Shown here in pieces: positions 16,522 to 26,507 of a stretch of 64,000 nt of DNA. Each line of letters starts with the position of its first letter. Position 1 is the first letter of the stretch. The stretch is from assembly GCA_965216915.1 (NCBI GenBank), contig CBDCGS010000001.1:62001-126000 (forward strand), given 5' to 3'. The position numbers and the translations under genes were made by a program. The notes beneath the pieces were generated by a model. It did no database searches, was not told the origin of the DNA, and worked only from the letters and a program-made list of their open reading frames with translations. The stretch is from CBDCGS01 sp965216915. GTDB lineage: Bacteria > Pseudomonadota > Alphaproteobacteria > UBA828.

Positions 16522-16683
16522 TTAGGTGAGCAGGATGATCGGGGTCAGGATCGCGGCCCAGCCGGCGAGCGACATCACGGTCCAGATCGAGAGCGCCGCA
16601 ATGGGCGAAACCGGCGCCCCGTCGGGCCGGTCAGCTATGAAATGATCCGCGGTGGAAAAGCTCGTGGTGTGGGCAGCGCGCAT
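16522..16683 (-). CDS. Small single-span membrane protein, 53 residues
   Basis: A short frame from the ATG at 16683 to a TAA at 16522 encodes 53 residues. It begins MRAAHTTSFSTADHF and ends with one hydrophobic helix, ALSIWTVMSLAGWAAILTPI followed by ILLT. A purine-rich site (GAGGGG) lies about eight bases upstream, and third codon positions are strongly G/C like neighbouring genes. It sits alone in a 393-base gap between the SDR and prsR. The family is unknown. Evidence is the ribosome-binding site, codon use and a well-formed helix, so it is a good but unproven gene. Confidence 0.5.
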   Translation of the reverse strand: MRAAHTTSFSTADHFIADRPDGAPVSPIAALSIWTVMSLAGWAAILTPIILLT

Positions 16684-16776
16684 CTTGGTCCCCTCGTCCG
16701 ATAGCGCGAATCTGACGCACGACTCCGAAGAAAACGTTAACAGATCGGGGATCGGCGCGCGCCCGGGCCGTGCCGG

Positions 16777-18132
<1,356 letters not shown>

Positions 18133-18133
18133 G

Positions 18134-20221
18134 TTAGCCCGACAATGCCTGCGCCGGCGCCGGCGGTCTCGCATGCGCAAGCGGGAGCGTGACACGCATG
18201 GTGGTACCGGCGCCTGGACTCGAGATCACTTCGATGTCGCCGCCCATCTCGCGAGCGTGATCGCGGCACTGGTAGACACCAATCCCGAAGCCCGACTTCT
18301 TCGATGAGCGAAACGGCCGAAACAGCTCGTTGCGTATGTAGGCGTCATCCATTCCGGGGCCATTATCAGTGATTTCGACGATCGCCGCGTCCTCCCGGGT
18401 GTGCAGGCTGATTCGAACTTGGCCGCTCGGCCCCGCCGCCTCGAGAGCGTTTTGTGTCAAGTGCCGGAGAATCGCTTGAACGCGATCGGCGTCACCAACG
18501 ATCTCGGCATCCTTCTGATCCAATTCAAGCGTCAACGCCGTGCTCTCCGCCGAAGCCGTGTCGCTCAGCTTGCTCAACAGCGCGGGCAGCGACACCACCG
18601 CCGCCGGACGGGGCTCGGCACCCTTCTCCGAGCGAATGCGCTCGATCAAGCGGGTCATCTGGGCATTGGCGTCGCGAATGGTCGCAACCATGTCTTCCCG
18701 AAATTCGGCCTTGTGACCGTGACGCTCCACATTCGACGCGATTAGTGAAAATTGGCTAACCACGTTCTTGATATCGTGCAGCACGAACGCAAAGCGCCGG
18801 TTGAACTTGTGGAATTCGTTGAACTCGGCTAGGTGACGCGCCGCGCGCTGCTCGGCAAGGTAGCTCGCGGCCTGACGGCCGACGGCGCGTAAGATGTCGA
18901 AATCCTCCCAATCGAGCGTCTTCGGGGCGCGCGGCTCGTTGAGCAGCACAAACCCCAGCAGGTGCGCCTCGCGCAGCAGGGGCACGATAGCCCAGGCGTG
19001 CGGCGCATCGCGGAGCTGATCCGGGAGCGTGATCCCGTCATATTTCTCGGGATTGGCCTTAAGGTCGGCGAGATCGACAATCCATTGGCGGGTTTCGAGA
19101 AAGGCGATGAACTCGTCGGCTTCGCGCGTCGGAAGGCTCGACGCGGGCATGTTGAGCGTCGCCACGACCGAAAGCAGCGTATCGTCGCGCAGCCAGAGCG
19201 CACCCCCCGGACTATCCAGGATATCGGCGATCGCCTTGACCACGCGTCGCTCGAGCGGCTCGTTCGGATCCCCGGCCGAGACCGTCTCGGTGAAGCGGAG
19301 CCACTCCTCGCGATAGTCATACTTGTAGTGGAAGAAGTGCTTGCGCACGAACACCTTAAGGCGCGCCTGCACGGAGCCTGAGGCGAGAATCACGACCAGC
19401 AGGATCACCGAGCCGAACAGGAAGATCGCTTGGATCACGCCGCCCCAGTCGCCGCCCACCTCGCGCACGTAGAAGGCCGCGACCGCCATCGCGCAGAGGT
19501 AGAGGCCGCTCGCGGTGAGCGTCGACGCGTAGAACGCGGCCTTGCGTGACACTGAAACCTGCGGCGACCAGTCCTCGAAGCGCCGGATCGATAGGGCGAG
19601 CAGAGGCGCGACGAGTGCGTATATCGCACCCGCGGCCTCGTTCAGGATTAGGCGCACGCCGCTGAACAACAGGGCATCGGCCGCGATGAGCATGTGGAAG
19701 ACGAACACGGCGCCGAGCCCAATGCCGAAGAACTTGACCCGCCAGCGCTCGTCCTGGCTCGCGTTGCGGAGGATCGTTTCGATCAGGCTGAGGCCGGCGA
19801 TGGAGATCGCAAGCTGCGCGATCAGGTGGATCGTGACCACGCCACTCTGGCCCCAGGGCTGGACGCCCACGATGACGATCCAGGCGATCACCGCGAGCCC
19901 GGCCCCCCTGAGCGCGAGGCGGCCGGTCGGGCTGCCGAGGGGCCCCTTCGCGCGCGGGTCCAGGAAGCTCAGCAGGACCACAATCCAGCTCGCGAGCTGG
20001 AGCACGCCGAACACGAGGCTGAGCCGCGGCAGCTCCACGCCAGCCGCGCCTTGGTAGACCGCAGCCGATGCCCATGCGACCGTTGCGACGCAGGCAAGCG
20101 CGAACAGCCAAATTTGCGGGCTGCGTTTCCAGCCCGCCACCAGCAAGGCCAACAGCCCGATGAACGCCGCGACGCAGACGCTCGCGCCGATCAACCCGAC
20201 GATGGTGGCAGGACCGATCAT
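18134..20221 (-). CDS. prsK: PEP-CTERM/exosortase-associated sensor histidine kinase PrsK
   Basis: The 695-residue sensor kinase has eight or more N-terminal membrane spans (residues 5-285), then a GAF-like domain (about 310-460). The phosphoacceptor motif is FVLHDIKNVVSQ (His482), and the ATPase domain has HLTQNALEA (N box), ITDNGPGMD (G1) and GFGIGVYQCR (G2). The HDIKN form of the His box and the large membrane domain are typical of PrsK. It should phosphorylate PrsR, encoded two bases downstream. Its upstream region carries a CtrA-like box (20350-20365). The signal is unknown. Confidence 0.9.
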   Translation of the reverse strand: MIGPATIVGLIGASVCVAAFIGLLALLVAGWKRSPQIWLFALACVATVAWASAAVYQGAAGVELPRLSLVFGVLQLASWIVVLLSFLDPRAKGPLGSPTGRLALRGAGLAVIAWIVIVGVQPWGQSGVVTIHLIAQLAISIAGLSLIETILRNASQDERWRVKFFGIGLGAVFVFHMLIAADALLFSGVRLILNEAAGAIYALVAPLLALSIRRFEDWSPQVSVSRKAAFYASTLTASGLYLCAMAVAAFYVREVGGDWGGVIQAIFLFGSVILLVVILASGSVQARLKVFVRKHFFHYKYDYREEWLRFTETVSAGDPNEPLERRVVKAIADILDSPGGALWLRDDTLLSVVATLNMPASSLPTREADEFIAFLETRQWIVDLADLKANPEKYDGITLPDQLRDAPHAWAIVPLLREAHLLGFVLLNEPRAPKTLDWEDFDILRAVGRQAASYLAEQRAARHLAEFNEFHKFNRRFAFVLHDIKNVVSQFSLIASNVERHGHKAEFREDMVATIRDANAQMTRLIERIRSEKGAEPRPAAVVSLPALLSKLSDTASAESTALTLELDQKDAEIVGDADRVQAILRHLTQNALEAAGPSGQVRISLHTREDAAIVEITDNGPGMDDAYIRNELFRPFRSSKKSGFGIGVYQCRDHAREMGGDIEVISSPGAGTTMRVTLPLAHARPPAPAQALSG

Positions 20222-20349
20222 GGTCGCAGTGTATCGCGACCCGCGGGCGCATGGCCCGTTCTAAACATCGGCGCGCGCCGCGCGGCTCGCCGAGTGAGGT
20301 CTAGGCGCATCCCCCCGCACATATCGACTGGCATCTGCCCATCGCAGCC

Positions 20350-20366
20350 CTAATATCCAGTTAACC
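20350..20366. promoter_or_regulatory. CtrA-like box upstream of prsK
   Basis: CTAA-N7-TTAACC departs by one base from the alphaproteobacterial CtrA consensus TTAA-N7-TTAAC. It is 129 bases upstream of the prsK start. On the prsK strand the core reads GGTTAACTGG. The assignment to CtrA is inference. Confidence 0.4.
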
Positions 20367-20768
20367 AACATCGCCACCGCAGGGCGGGACACGGGTTGGG
20401 CACGATGCGTGCACGGTGCGCAGGCATTGAAGCGGCGCCCGCGGCTCGCGCGCCGGAGGCCGAGGGGGCTCGCCGCATCAATCAAAATGCGATCTAAACA
20501 GCCCCGGCCGATCGATCGTTGTAATAAATCGGTCACCAAGGCCGTTAATTTCTTCTAAGACGGCGGATAACCATCGTTGGAGGGCGCCACGACCCAAGGA
20601 ATCGGCGCGCCCGGGCGCGTTTCGTTTGTCCGAGTCGCCGTCGAGCGGGGTAACAGCTATGTTAACATGTGTAACTATGACCGAGAAAGCACCGCGCCAG
20701 GCCGCCCTGGCTGCGAGAATTTACGGCAGTATTGCACGAATTTGTTGCACAGGGGTACTGTTGCGCAT

Positions 20769-20795
20769 GTTAACTGGTTGTAATAACTGGTTAAG
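20769..20795. promoter_or_regulatory. Repeated TAACTGGTT operator-like element
   Basis: Two direct copies of TAACTGGTT start 13 bases apart (20771, 20784). The second, read as GTAA-N7-TTAA (20780-20794), is one mismatch from a CtrA box. The element lies directly upstream of the -35 at 20809. A similar GGTTAA word sits upstream of the matching promoter at 31692. Confidence 0.5.
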
Positions 20796-20808
20796 TGGTC
20801 CTTTCGAC

Positions 20809-20837
20809 TTGACTCCATCCCCCGCGAGAGGTTCAAT
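20809..20837 (+). promoter_or_regulatory. Predicted promoter of the EPS sugar-transferase gene
   Basis: TTGACT (20809-20814), a 17-base spacer beginning CCAT, and TTCAAT (20832-20837) form a sigma70-like promoter. It is nearly the same in architecture as the promoter at 31692-31720. A leader of about 290 bases to the ATG at 21137 would follow. Confidence 0.55.
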
Positions 20838-20852
20838 GCGCACACAAGAAAA

Positions 20853-20880
20853 TTAGAAAAAAAAAGCGGCGATTTTCTAA
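20853..20880 (+). promoter_or_regulatory. Leader hairpin with A-rich loop
   Basis: Perfect eight-base arms TTAGAAAA and TTTTCTAA enclose a 12-base loop. It lies about 10 bases after the predicted transcription start. It could protect the 5' end or bind a regulator. Confidence 0.4.
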
Positions 20881-20950
20881 GGACACGTGGGCAGCGCCGA
20901 GCTGGAACGATCTCGTTGCCGTTAACTCTTCAGGTGGTGACGAGGTTAAA

Positions 20951-20977
20951 TTGAGGGCGCGGGAACTGTGCCCTCAA
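20951..20977 (+). promoter_or_regulatory. Leader hairpin
   Basis: Perfect eight-base arms TTGAGGGC and GCCCTCAA enclose an 11-base loop, followed by TAAAGAAAAA. There is no U-run on the plus strand, so this is probably a regulatory hairpin in the leader rather than a terminator. Confidence 0.45.
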
Positions 20978-21136
20978 TAAAGAAAAACCGGCTTGGAAGT
21001 GTGGCTGCGTGTGGCGTTGCGGTGTGCCGCGCCACGCGGGGGATGATGGTCGTCAGGCGCCGAGCCACGAGCGGGACAACGTCCGCGCAAAGCCGGCGGC
21101 GAGCACCGTGCATCCCCAGACAACGAGGCGGATGGC

Positions 21137-22519
21137 ATGGTCAAACTGATCCGAGCCCACGGATCCAAGCCACTTTTCACCCTCGGCTTCGCCGAAGGGC
21201 TGATCTTCTTTGCGTGCTTCTATGCCGGTGTCCACCTGAGCTGGGTGGAGATCTCGAGCGCGAGCACCATCAACCTTGCGCCCAAGGCGCTTCTCTTCAC
21301 GGCCGTTCTCCTCGCGATGATGTTCGCGATGGGGCTCTATCACACGCGCTTCCTCGGCCGCTACATCAGCATGATGGCGCGCGTGGCCGTGAGCCTGGTC
21401 CTTGGCGCCCTGCTGTTAACGGCGCTGTTTTATGTTTTTCCCGAGGTTCAGATTTGGCGCAGCATCCTGGTGCCGGCGCTCGCGTTCTCCTTCGCCGGAG
21501 CGGCGATCACACGCTACTTCGTGCAGCGCCTGATCGGCGCCGACCGTCTGCGCCGGCGCGTTGCCGTGTTCGGCGTTGGTGGACGTGCCGCCCACGTCGA
21601 GGCCCTCGAGCGGGAGCGGCGCGCCTTCGGGTTCATGTGCGTGGGGTTCGTCGACCCAGGCGTAGAGACGATCAGCGTGCCGCGATCCAAGATCATCGGA
21701 AGCCCGGCACAGCTGTTGGAGCGGTTGCAGACCGAGCGCATCGATGAGCTCGTCATCGCGGCGGAGGGTCTGCGCAACCCTGACGACATGCGCTGGCTCA
21801 TGGAGTTGCGCCTGCGCGGCGTGGCCGTGACGCGCTACTCCGAGTTCTATGAGCGCGAGACCGGCAGCATCGACATCGACGCGCTCGATTCCACCGATTT
21901 CGTCTTTTCCGAGGGTCTCGGCAGCGGACGCCTTCAGTCCGGCATGAAGCGCGCGCTCGATGTCACCGTCAGCATCGTGTTTCTCATCGTGTTCCTGCCG
22001 CTCCTGCTTGGCACCGCGATCGCCATCCGGTTGGAAAGCCGGGGCCCGGTGATCCTCCGTCAGGAGCGGGTCGGCCTGGGCGGGCGCACCTTCATCGTCT
22101 ACAAGTTCCGCAGCATGCACGTCGAGGCGGAGCGCGATGGCGTGCCGCGCTGGGCGTCTAATGACGACCCGCGCGTGACCCGGATCGGCGGCTTCATCCG
22201 CAAGGTTCGCATCGATGAGCTGCCGCAACTTTTCAATGTGCTGCAAGGCCACATGAGCTTTGTCGGCCCGCGACCGGAGCGCCCCTATTTCGTGGAGCAG
22301 CTCTCCGAGCAGATCCCGTTCTACAGCGAGCGGCACCTGGTGAAGCCGGGCATTACCGGCTGGGCCCAGCTTAACTACCACTATGGCGCCTCGATCGACG
22401 ACGCCCGGCGCAAGCTGCAGTTCGACATCTACTATCTGTTGAACCAGAGCGTCTTGCTCGACGTCGTTATCATTCTTCAAACCGTCAGGGTTATCCTCTG
22501 GCCCCAAGGCGTGCGCTGA
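21137..22519 (+). CDS. Exopolysaccharide-initiating sugar transferase (XrtA/PEP-CTERM-associated type)
   Basis: The 460-residue polyprenyl-phosphate glycosyl-1-phosphate transferase has four N-terminal membrane spans (residues 10-125). A Rossmann-like middle domain (VAVFGVGGRAAHVE) and a C-terminal bacterial sugar-transferase domain follow. The latter starts with a membrane helix (DVTVSIVFLIVFLPLLLG) and has QERVGLGGRTFIVYKFRSMH and SFVGPRPERP. It loads the first sugar phosphate onto the lipid carrier at the inner membrane. Overall sequence matches the PEP-CTERM-associated subfamily (TIGR03013, from memory). It is a single-gene unit with its own promoter and terminator. Confidence 0.92.
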   Translation: MVKLIRAHGSKPLFTLGFAEGLIFFACFYAGVHLSWVEISSASTINLAPKALLFTAVLLAMMFAMGLYHTRFLGRYISMMARVAVSLVLGALLLTALFYVFPEVQIWRSILVPALAFSFAGAAITRYFVQRLIGADRLRRRVAVFGVGGRAAHVEALERERRAFGFMCVGFVDPGVETISVPRSKIIGSPAQLLERLQTERIDELVIAAEGLRNPDDMRWLMELRLRGVAVTRYSEFYERETGSIDIDALDSTDFVFSEGLGSGRLQSGMKRALDVTVSIVFLIVFLPLLLGTAIAIRLESRGPVILRQERVGLGGRTFIVYKFRSMHVEAERDGVPRWASNDDPRVTRIGGFIRKVRIDELPQLFNVLQGHMSFVGPRPERPYFVEQLSEQIPFYSERHLVKPGITGWAQLNYHYGASIDDARRKLQFDIYYLLNQSVLLDVVIILQTVRVILWPQGVR

Positions 22520-22548
22520 TCGGATCGCCGACAACGGCCGATCGCCCG

Positions 22549-22576
22549 CGGGTCCGCCTTTTCGGCGGGCCCGTTT
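22549..22576 (+). terminator. Intrinsic terminator after the sugar-transferase gene
   Basis: Ten-base arms CGGGTCCGCC (22549-22558) and GGCGGGCCCG (22564-22573), with one G-U pair, enclose a TTTTC loop and are followed by TTT. It ends 30-57 bases after the stop at 22519. The U-run is short. Confidence 0.6.
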
Positions 22577-22616
22577 GCGTTGCACGCCCGGGTTGCCGCC
22601 GCCCGCTGCGCGGCGT

Positions 22617-23855
22617 ATGGCGAACCATGCGATGCCGAGCCAGCCGAGCCGGATGACCACGACGAACACCCCAGCCGATGCCGCCGCCGCGCCCGCCGCT
22701 CGGAGCAGCACTCCTGCGCGCGGCCATGACGGGGCGCGCCACCTGTTCCACGTCTTCGCCTCGTTCGGGCTCGGCGGCGTGCCGATCCGCATCACCGCCG
22801 TGATGAACCACTTCGGTCCGCGCTACCGCCACACCATCGTCGCGACCGATGGCTGCTACGACGCCACGCGCCGCATCGCCGCGGCCATCCCCCTGCTGGA
22901 TCCGCCGCCGCCTGCGCATGCGCGGCGGCGTTGGCCCCTTGCGCTGCTCGACATGCGGCGCGCCCTCAATGAGGCGCGCCCCGACCTGCTGCTCACCTAC
23001 AACTGGGGTGCCCTCGATTGGGCGCTCGCCAATCGGTGGGCACCCGTGTGCCCTCACGTCCATTTCGAGAGCGGTTTCGGCCCCGACGAGGCGCGCCGGC
23101 AACTGCCGCGCCGCGTCGCCTATCGGCGCCTCGCGCTCGGCCGGCGCACGCCGCTCGTCGTCCCCTCGCTGACGCTCGCGCGCATCGCCACCGAGATCTG
23201 GCGTCTCGACCGGCGGCGCGTCCATCACGTGCCGAACGGCGTCGACCACGCCCGGTTCGCGATCGCACGGTCGGAGAGCTTCCGCGACCATTATCTTCCG
23301 CAGGGCGAGCGGCTCCTCGTCGGCACGCTCGCGCCCCTGCGCCGCGAGAAGAATATCGGCCGCTTGCTGCGCGCCTTCGCCGCGGTCTACCGCCCGGAGC
23401 GTCACCACCTCGTCATCGTCGGCGACGGCGCCGAGAGGCCGGCGCTCGAGCAGGAAGCCGCGCGGCTCGGCATCGCCGCCGCGACCACCTTCACGGGCCA
23501 TACCGAGGACATCGAACGCGCACTCGCGGCATTCGATCTCTTCGCGATCTCGTCGGACACGGAGCAAATGCCGAACGCCCTGCTGCAAGCGATGGCCGCC
23601 GGGCTGCCCGTCGCGGGCCTCGACGTCGGCGACGTGAAGCATTTGGTGGCGCCGGAGAATCGGCCGCACATCACGCCACCCGGGGACGAGGGCGCCTTCG
23701 CCGGCGCGCTTCGCGCGTTGCTGGCGGACGATGCGCAACGCGCCCACATCGGCGCGTGCAACCGCGCGCGGGTCATCGCGGACTACGACATGCCGCGGAT
23801 GTATCGCGCCTACGAGACGATCTTCGACGCGACCGGCGGCCCGCTCGAGCTTTGA
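22617..23855 (+). CDS. Glycosyltransferase family 4
   Basis: The roughly 412-residue GT-B fold enzyme has an N-terminal block LFHVFASFGLGGVPIRITAV with the GG acceptor loop, and RPDLLLTYNWGALDWALAN. VPNGVDHARF and GTLAPLRREKNIGRLLRAF follow. The donor-site region is ISSDTEQMPNALLQAMAAGL with GLDVGDVKHLV. It is a retaining GT4 enzyme that likely adds a sugar to the growing exopolysaccharide repeat unit. The start is uncertain: ATG codons at 22617, 22632 and 22653 are all in frame, and the first 45 residues are low-complexity. The gene follows the terminator at 22576. Confidence 0.88.
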   Translation: MANHAMPSQPSRMTTTNTPADAAAAPAARSSTPARGHDGARHLFHVFASFGLGGVPIRITAVMNHFGPRYRHTIVATDGCYDATRRIAAAIPLLDPPPPAHARRRWPLALLDMRRALNEARPDLLLTYNWGALDWALANRWAPVCPHVHFESGFGPDEARRQLPRRVAYRRLALGRRTPLVVPSLTLARIATEIWRLDRRRVHHVPNGVDHARFAIARSESFRDHYLPQGERLLVGTLAPLRREKNIGRLLRAFAAVYRPERHHLVIVGDGAERPALEQEAARLGIAAATTFTGHTEDIERALAAFDLFAISSDTEQMPNALLQAMAAGLPVAGLDVGDVKHLVAPENRPHITPPGDEGAFAGALRALLADDAQRAHIGACNRARVIADYDMPRMYRAYETIFDATGGPLEL

Positions 23856-23874
23856 GGCGCCGCCGCCGCTCGCC

Positions 23875-25062
23875 CTAACTCGCGGCGGACCGGACGGCGG
23901 CGGGCGGGCGGCCGACGATGCGTTGATAGATCTCGGGGTCGGTCGCGCCTTCGCTGCCGATCACGAGGACCCGCGCGGCCGCATCGAGCCCGAGATGCGC
24001 GCGCGCATCGGCATCCCCGGCCACCGCGAGCAAACCGCCGAGCGCCGCCGCACCGGATTCGCCGAGCACCAGCGGCGGATCGGCGGCCTCGCCCGCAGCG
24101 GCATGCCGCATCGCCCGGGTCGCCCACTCATCGCCGATGGTCATGAAGGCGAAGGCGCCATCGGCGAGGACCTGCCAAGCCATCGGTGATGCCTCGGCAG
24201 CGGCGAGGCACGCCATCACCGTGTCGAGATCGCCCGTCGCGGTCGCCGGCGCGCCCCGGCGCGCGCTTTGAAAGAGGCAGTCTGCCGCTTCGGGCTCGAC
24301 CACCACCGGACGGGCGCGGTCTCCACCCATCGCCGGCCAGAAACCTGCCACCACTGCCGCCGCCAATCCGCCGACGCCGCCCTGCACGAAGATGTGGCTC
24401 GGAGCCTCATCGCCAAGTTGGTCACGCGCCTCCTCGGCCATCACGGTGTAGCCCTCCATGATCCACCCCGGCACCGTCATGTACCCGGCGTAGGAGGTGT
24501 CTGAGACCACGTGCCAGCCGCGCGCCGCGGCCTCGGCGGCGCAGGCCTTGACCGAATCGTCGTAGGTGCCCGGCACGCGCACGATCTCGGCGCCGAACCC
24601 GGCAATCGCGCGTTCCCGGCCCTCGCTCACATGCTCGTGGAGGTAGATGACGCAACGGGCCCCCGCGAGGCCCGCACCCCAGGCCACCGCCCGGCCGTGA
24701 TTACCGTCGGTCGCGCAGCACACCGTCATGGCGTCGACCGCGCCCCTGCCCTTGCCCGCCGCCAAGTCGGCGATGCCGATGGTGCCACCAAGCCGCTCCG
24801 ACAGCACCCGCATCACGGCGTAGCCGCCGCCCAGCGCCTTGAAGCTGCCGAGCCCAAAGCGGCCGCCCTCGTCCTTCAGCCAAACCGCGCCGAGCCCCAT
24901 TTGCGCCGCAAGGCCGGGCAGCGGTTGCAGCGGCGTCGGCGCGTAGCCGGGCCAGGCCGTGAGCGCGGCCCGCGCCGCCGCGCGGCCCGCGGCGCCGATC
25001 ACGTCATCATGCGGGTAGGCCGCCTGGTCCGCGTAAGCGTCGTTGCGGTGAAGCCGAAACAT
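23875..25062 (-). CDS. dpaL: Diaminopropionate ammonia-lyase
   Basis: The 395-residue fold-type-II PLP enzyme breaks 2,3-diaminopropionate into pyruvate and ammonia. The N-terminus (FRLHRNDAYADQAAYP) is followed by YAPTPLQPLPGLAAQMG. GLGSFKALGGGYAV holds the PLP lysine, then come TDGNHGRAVAWGA, VSDTSYAGYMTVPGWIMEGY and FVQGGVGGLAAAV, the PLP-phosphate loop. The ATG at 25062 lies four bases after the stop of the LLM gene and fits the family start. The gene sits on the opposite strand inside the exopolysaccharide locus and has no evident part in it; it is probably a nitrogen-scavenging enzyme. Confidence 0.9.
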   Translation of the reverse strand: MFRLHRNDAYADQAAYPHDDVIGAAGRAAARAALTAWPGYAPTPLQPLPGLAAQMGLGAVWLKDEGGRFGLGSFKALGGGYAVMRVLSERLGGTIGIADLAAGKGRGAVDAMTVCCATDGNHGRAVAWGAGLAGARCVIYLHEHVSEGRERAIAGFGAEIVRVPGTYDDSVKACAAEAAARGWHVVSDTSYAGYMTVPGWIMEGYTVMAEEARDQLGDEAPSHIFVQGGVGGLAAAVVAGFWPAMGGDRARPVVVEPEAADCLFQSARRGAPATATGDLDTVMACLAAAEASPMAWQVLADGAFAFMTIGDEWATRAMRHAAAGEAADPPLVLGESGAAALGGLLAVAGDADARAHLGLDAAARVLVIGSEGATDPEIYQRIVGRPPAAVRSAAS

Positions 25063-25066
25063 CGCC

Positions 25067-26038
25067 TCAGGACGCCCGCAAATCGGCGAGGAGCGGCAGC
25101 ACCTGCTCGCCGAACCGCGCGACCTCCGCCTCCTTGTCGGCCTGATGCGCCAACACGTCGCACACGAGATGGCGCGCGCCCGCCGCGTAGAACGCGCGGA
25201 TCGTTGTGGCGACCTCCTCGGCGGTGCCGAGCGCACAATAGCGCTCCGCCGGGCGCCGAAAATCCATCGAGTAGCGCACGCTGAGGAAATCACTGGCAAA
25301 ATCGAGCGCTTGCTCGCGCGTCTCGCCGAGGCGGATGAACAAGAGATGTCCCGCGTCGAATGCCGCCATCGACCGGCCTGCGGCCTCGGCGGCCGTGGCG
25401 ATCGTCTCCAGGGACTGGCGAAACCGATCCTCGGTGATCGCGTAGGAAATCCAGCCATCGGCAAGACGGCCAGCGCGGCGGAGCGCGGCCTCCGACCGGC
25501 CGCCGCACCATATCTTGGGTCCCCCCGGCTGGATCGGCGCCGGCTCGATCATCACCTCGGGGAAGGGATAGAACCGCCCGTCGTGCGACACCGGTGCGCC
25601 GGACCAGAGCTTGCGCAGCACGGCAATGCCCTCGCTCAGCCGCGCGCCGCGCTCCTCGACCGGCACGCCGCAGAGCGCGAACTCGATGGGGAACTCACCG
25701 CCAACGCCGACGCCGAAGATCAAGCGTCCCTCCGAAAGAACGTCGAGTGAGGCGGCTTGCTTGGCCACCGCGGCAGGGTGGCGCAGCGGCAGCAGGTAGA
25801 CGCTCGTGCCGATCATCAGACGCTCGCTGAGGGCGGCCGCCTGCGCGAGCTGCATCAGCGGATCGAGGATGGGTCCGGCGAACGCGACATGATCACCTGC
25901 CCAAACCGCATCGAACCCCAGCTGATCAATAAGCGTCGTGATCCGGCGCGTCCATGCGCCCGTATGTTGCCCCGCCCCATCCTGAAATTTTTCTGGAGGG
26001 AGAACATGTTGGAAGCCGATCTGTAGATTTTTCTTCAT
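25067..26038 (-). CDS. LLM class F420/flavin-dependent oxidoreductase
   Basis: The 323-residue TIM-barrel protein of the luciferase-like monooxygenase family has QLGFDAVWAGDHVAF, LMIGTSVYLLPLRHPAAVAK, SEGRLIFGVGVGGEFPIEF and KIWCGGRSEAALRRAGRLAD. These are typical blocks for the flavin (FMNH2 or F420) pocket. The ATG at 26038 is preferred; a GTG four codons upstream is in frame. It is followed four bases later by dpaL, so the two form an operon. The substrate is unknown; such enzymes hydroxylate or desulfonate small organic compounds. Confidence 0.9.
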   Translation of the reverse strand: MKKNLQIGFQHVLPPEKFQDGAGQHTGAWTRRITTLIDQLGFDAVWAGDHVAFAGPILDPLMQLAQAAALSERLMIGTSVYLLPLRHPAAVAKQAASLDVLSEGRLIFGVGVGGEFPIEFALCGVPVEERGARLSEGIAVLRKLWSGAPVSHDGRFYPFPEVMIEPAPIQPGGPKIWCGGRSEAALRRAGRLADGWISYAITEDRFRQSLETIATAAEAAGRSMAAFDAGHLLFIRLGETREQALDFASDFLSVRYSMDFRRPAERYCALGTAEEVATTIRAFYAAGARHLVCDVLAHQADKEAEVARFGEQVLPLLADLRAS

Positions 26039-26507
26039 TTTGCGGATCACCGGACTTTACCGTCGATGGCGGGATTGCGGGCCCGACTCTACAGGCCGGC
26101 GCTTTCGAGGGCACGGTCTTCCGGCCCGCCACCCTGCCTTCCGGAGGCCAACTGTAAAGAATTCCGACGCGACCGGCGTACGGCGATCAAGGCTAAGCCA
26201 TTGAAACAGAACAAATTAACATCGATGGCCCTCGTCGGAGCCGTCGATCATGGTGTTAGAATTGTTTACATAACCCCGCCGGAGGCGCGAAGGCGAGTCA
26301 CTAATATATTGAAATACAACGGAAAAAAAGTTCGGCATGGATCTTGCTAAGAAAACAAGGCGGTCGCGAACGCGTGACCCAATCCCGCGCGACGACGGGA
26401 GTAGGACGGGTGAGAACCAGAGAACGGATCAACGCGCCGCGCGCGGTCGCGAGGCGAAGCGTGACGGTGTGGAGCACGGCCCCGGACGGGGCGGTGAGGC
26501 TCGCGCC
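26039..26507. other. AT-rich intergenic region, likely promoters
   Basis: This 469-base gap between divergent genes is clearly richer in A and T (for example 26200-26345) than the coding DNA around it. It includes the words AATTAACATCG and TTTACATAACC. No gene or clear terminator was found. It should hold the promoters of the LLM-dpaL pair and of the small gene at 26508. Confidence 0.5.

Larger units (their letters stand above)
20222..21136. other. 915-base regulatory gap between prsK and the EPS sugar transferase
   Basis: No convincing gene was found; two short frames at 20577-20856 lack coding character. The segment is AT-richer than its surroundings. It contains repeated GTTAAC-type words (20360, 20661, 20769), the direct repeat TAACTGGTT (20771 and 20784), a promoter (20809-20837) and two hairpins in the predicted leader. 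It probably carries back-to-back promoters for prsKR and the sugar-transferase gene. Confidence 0.7.

Noticed and set aside
20577..20856. Two short overlapping plus-strand frames in the prsK/sugar-transferase gap
   Set aside because: They lack high-GC third positions, a ribosome-binding site or any motif, and they overlap the repeated GTTAAC words and the promoter.
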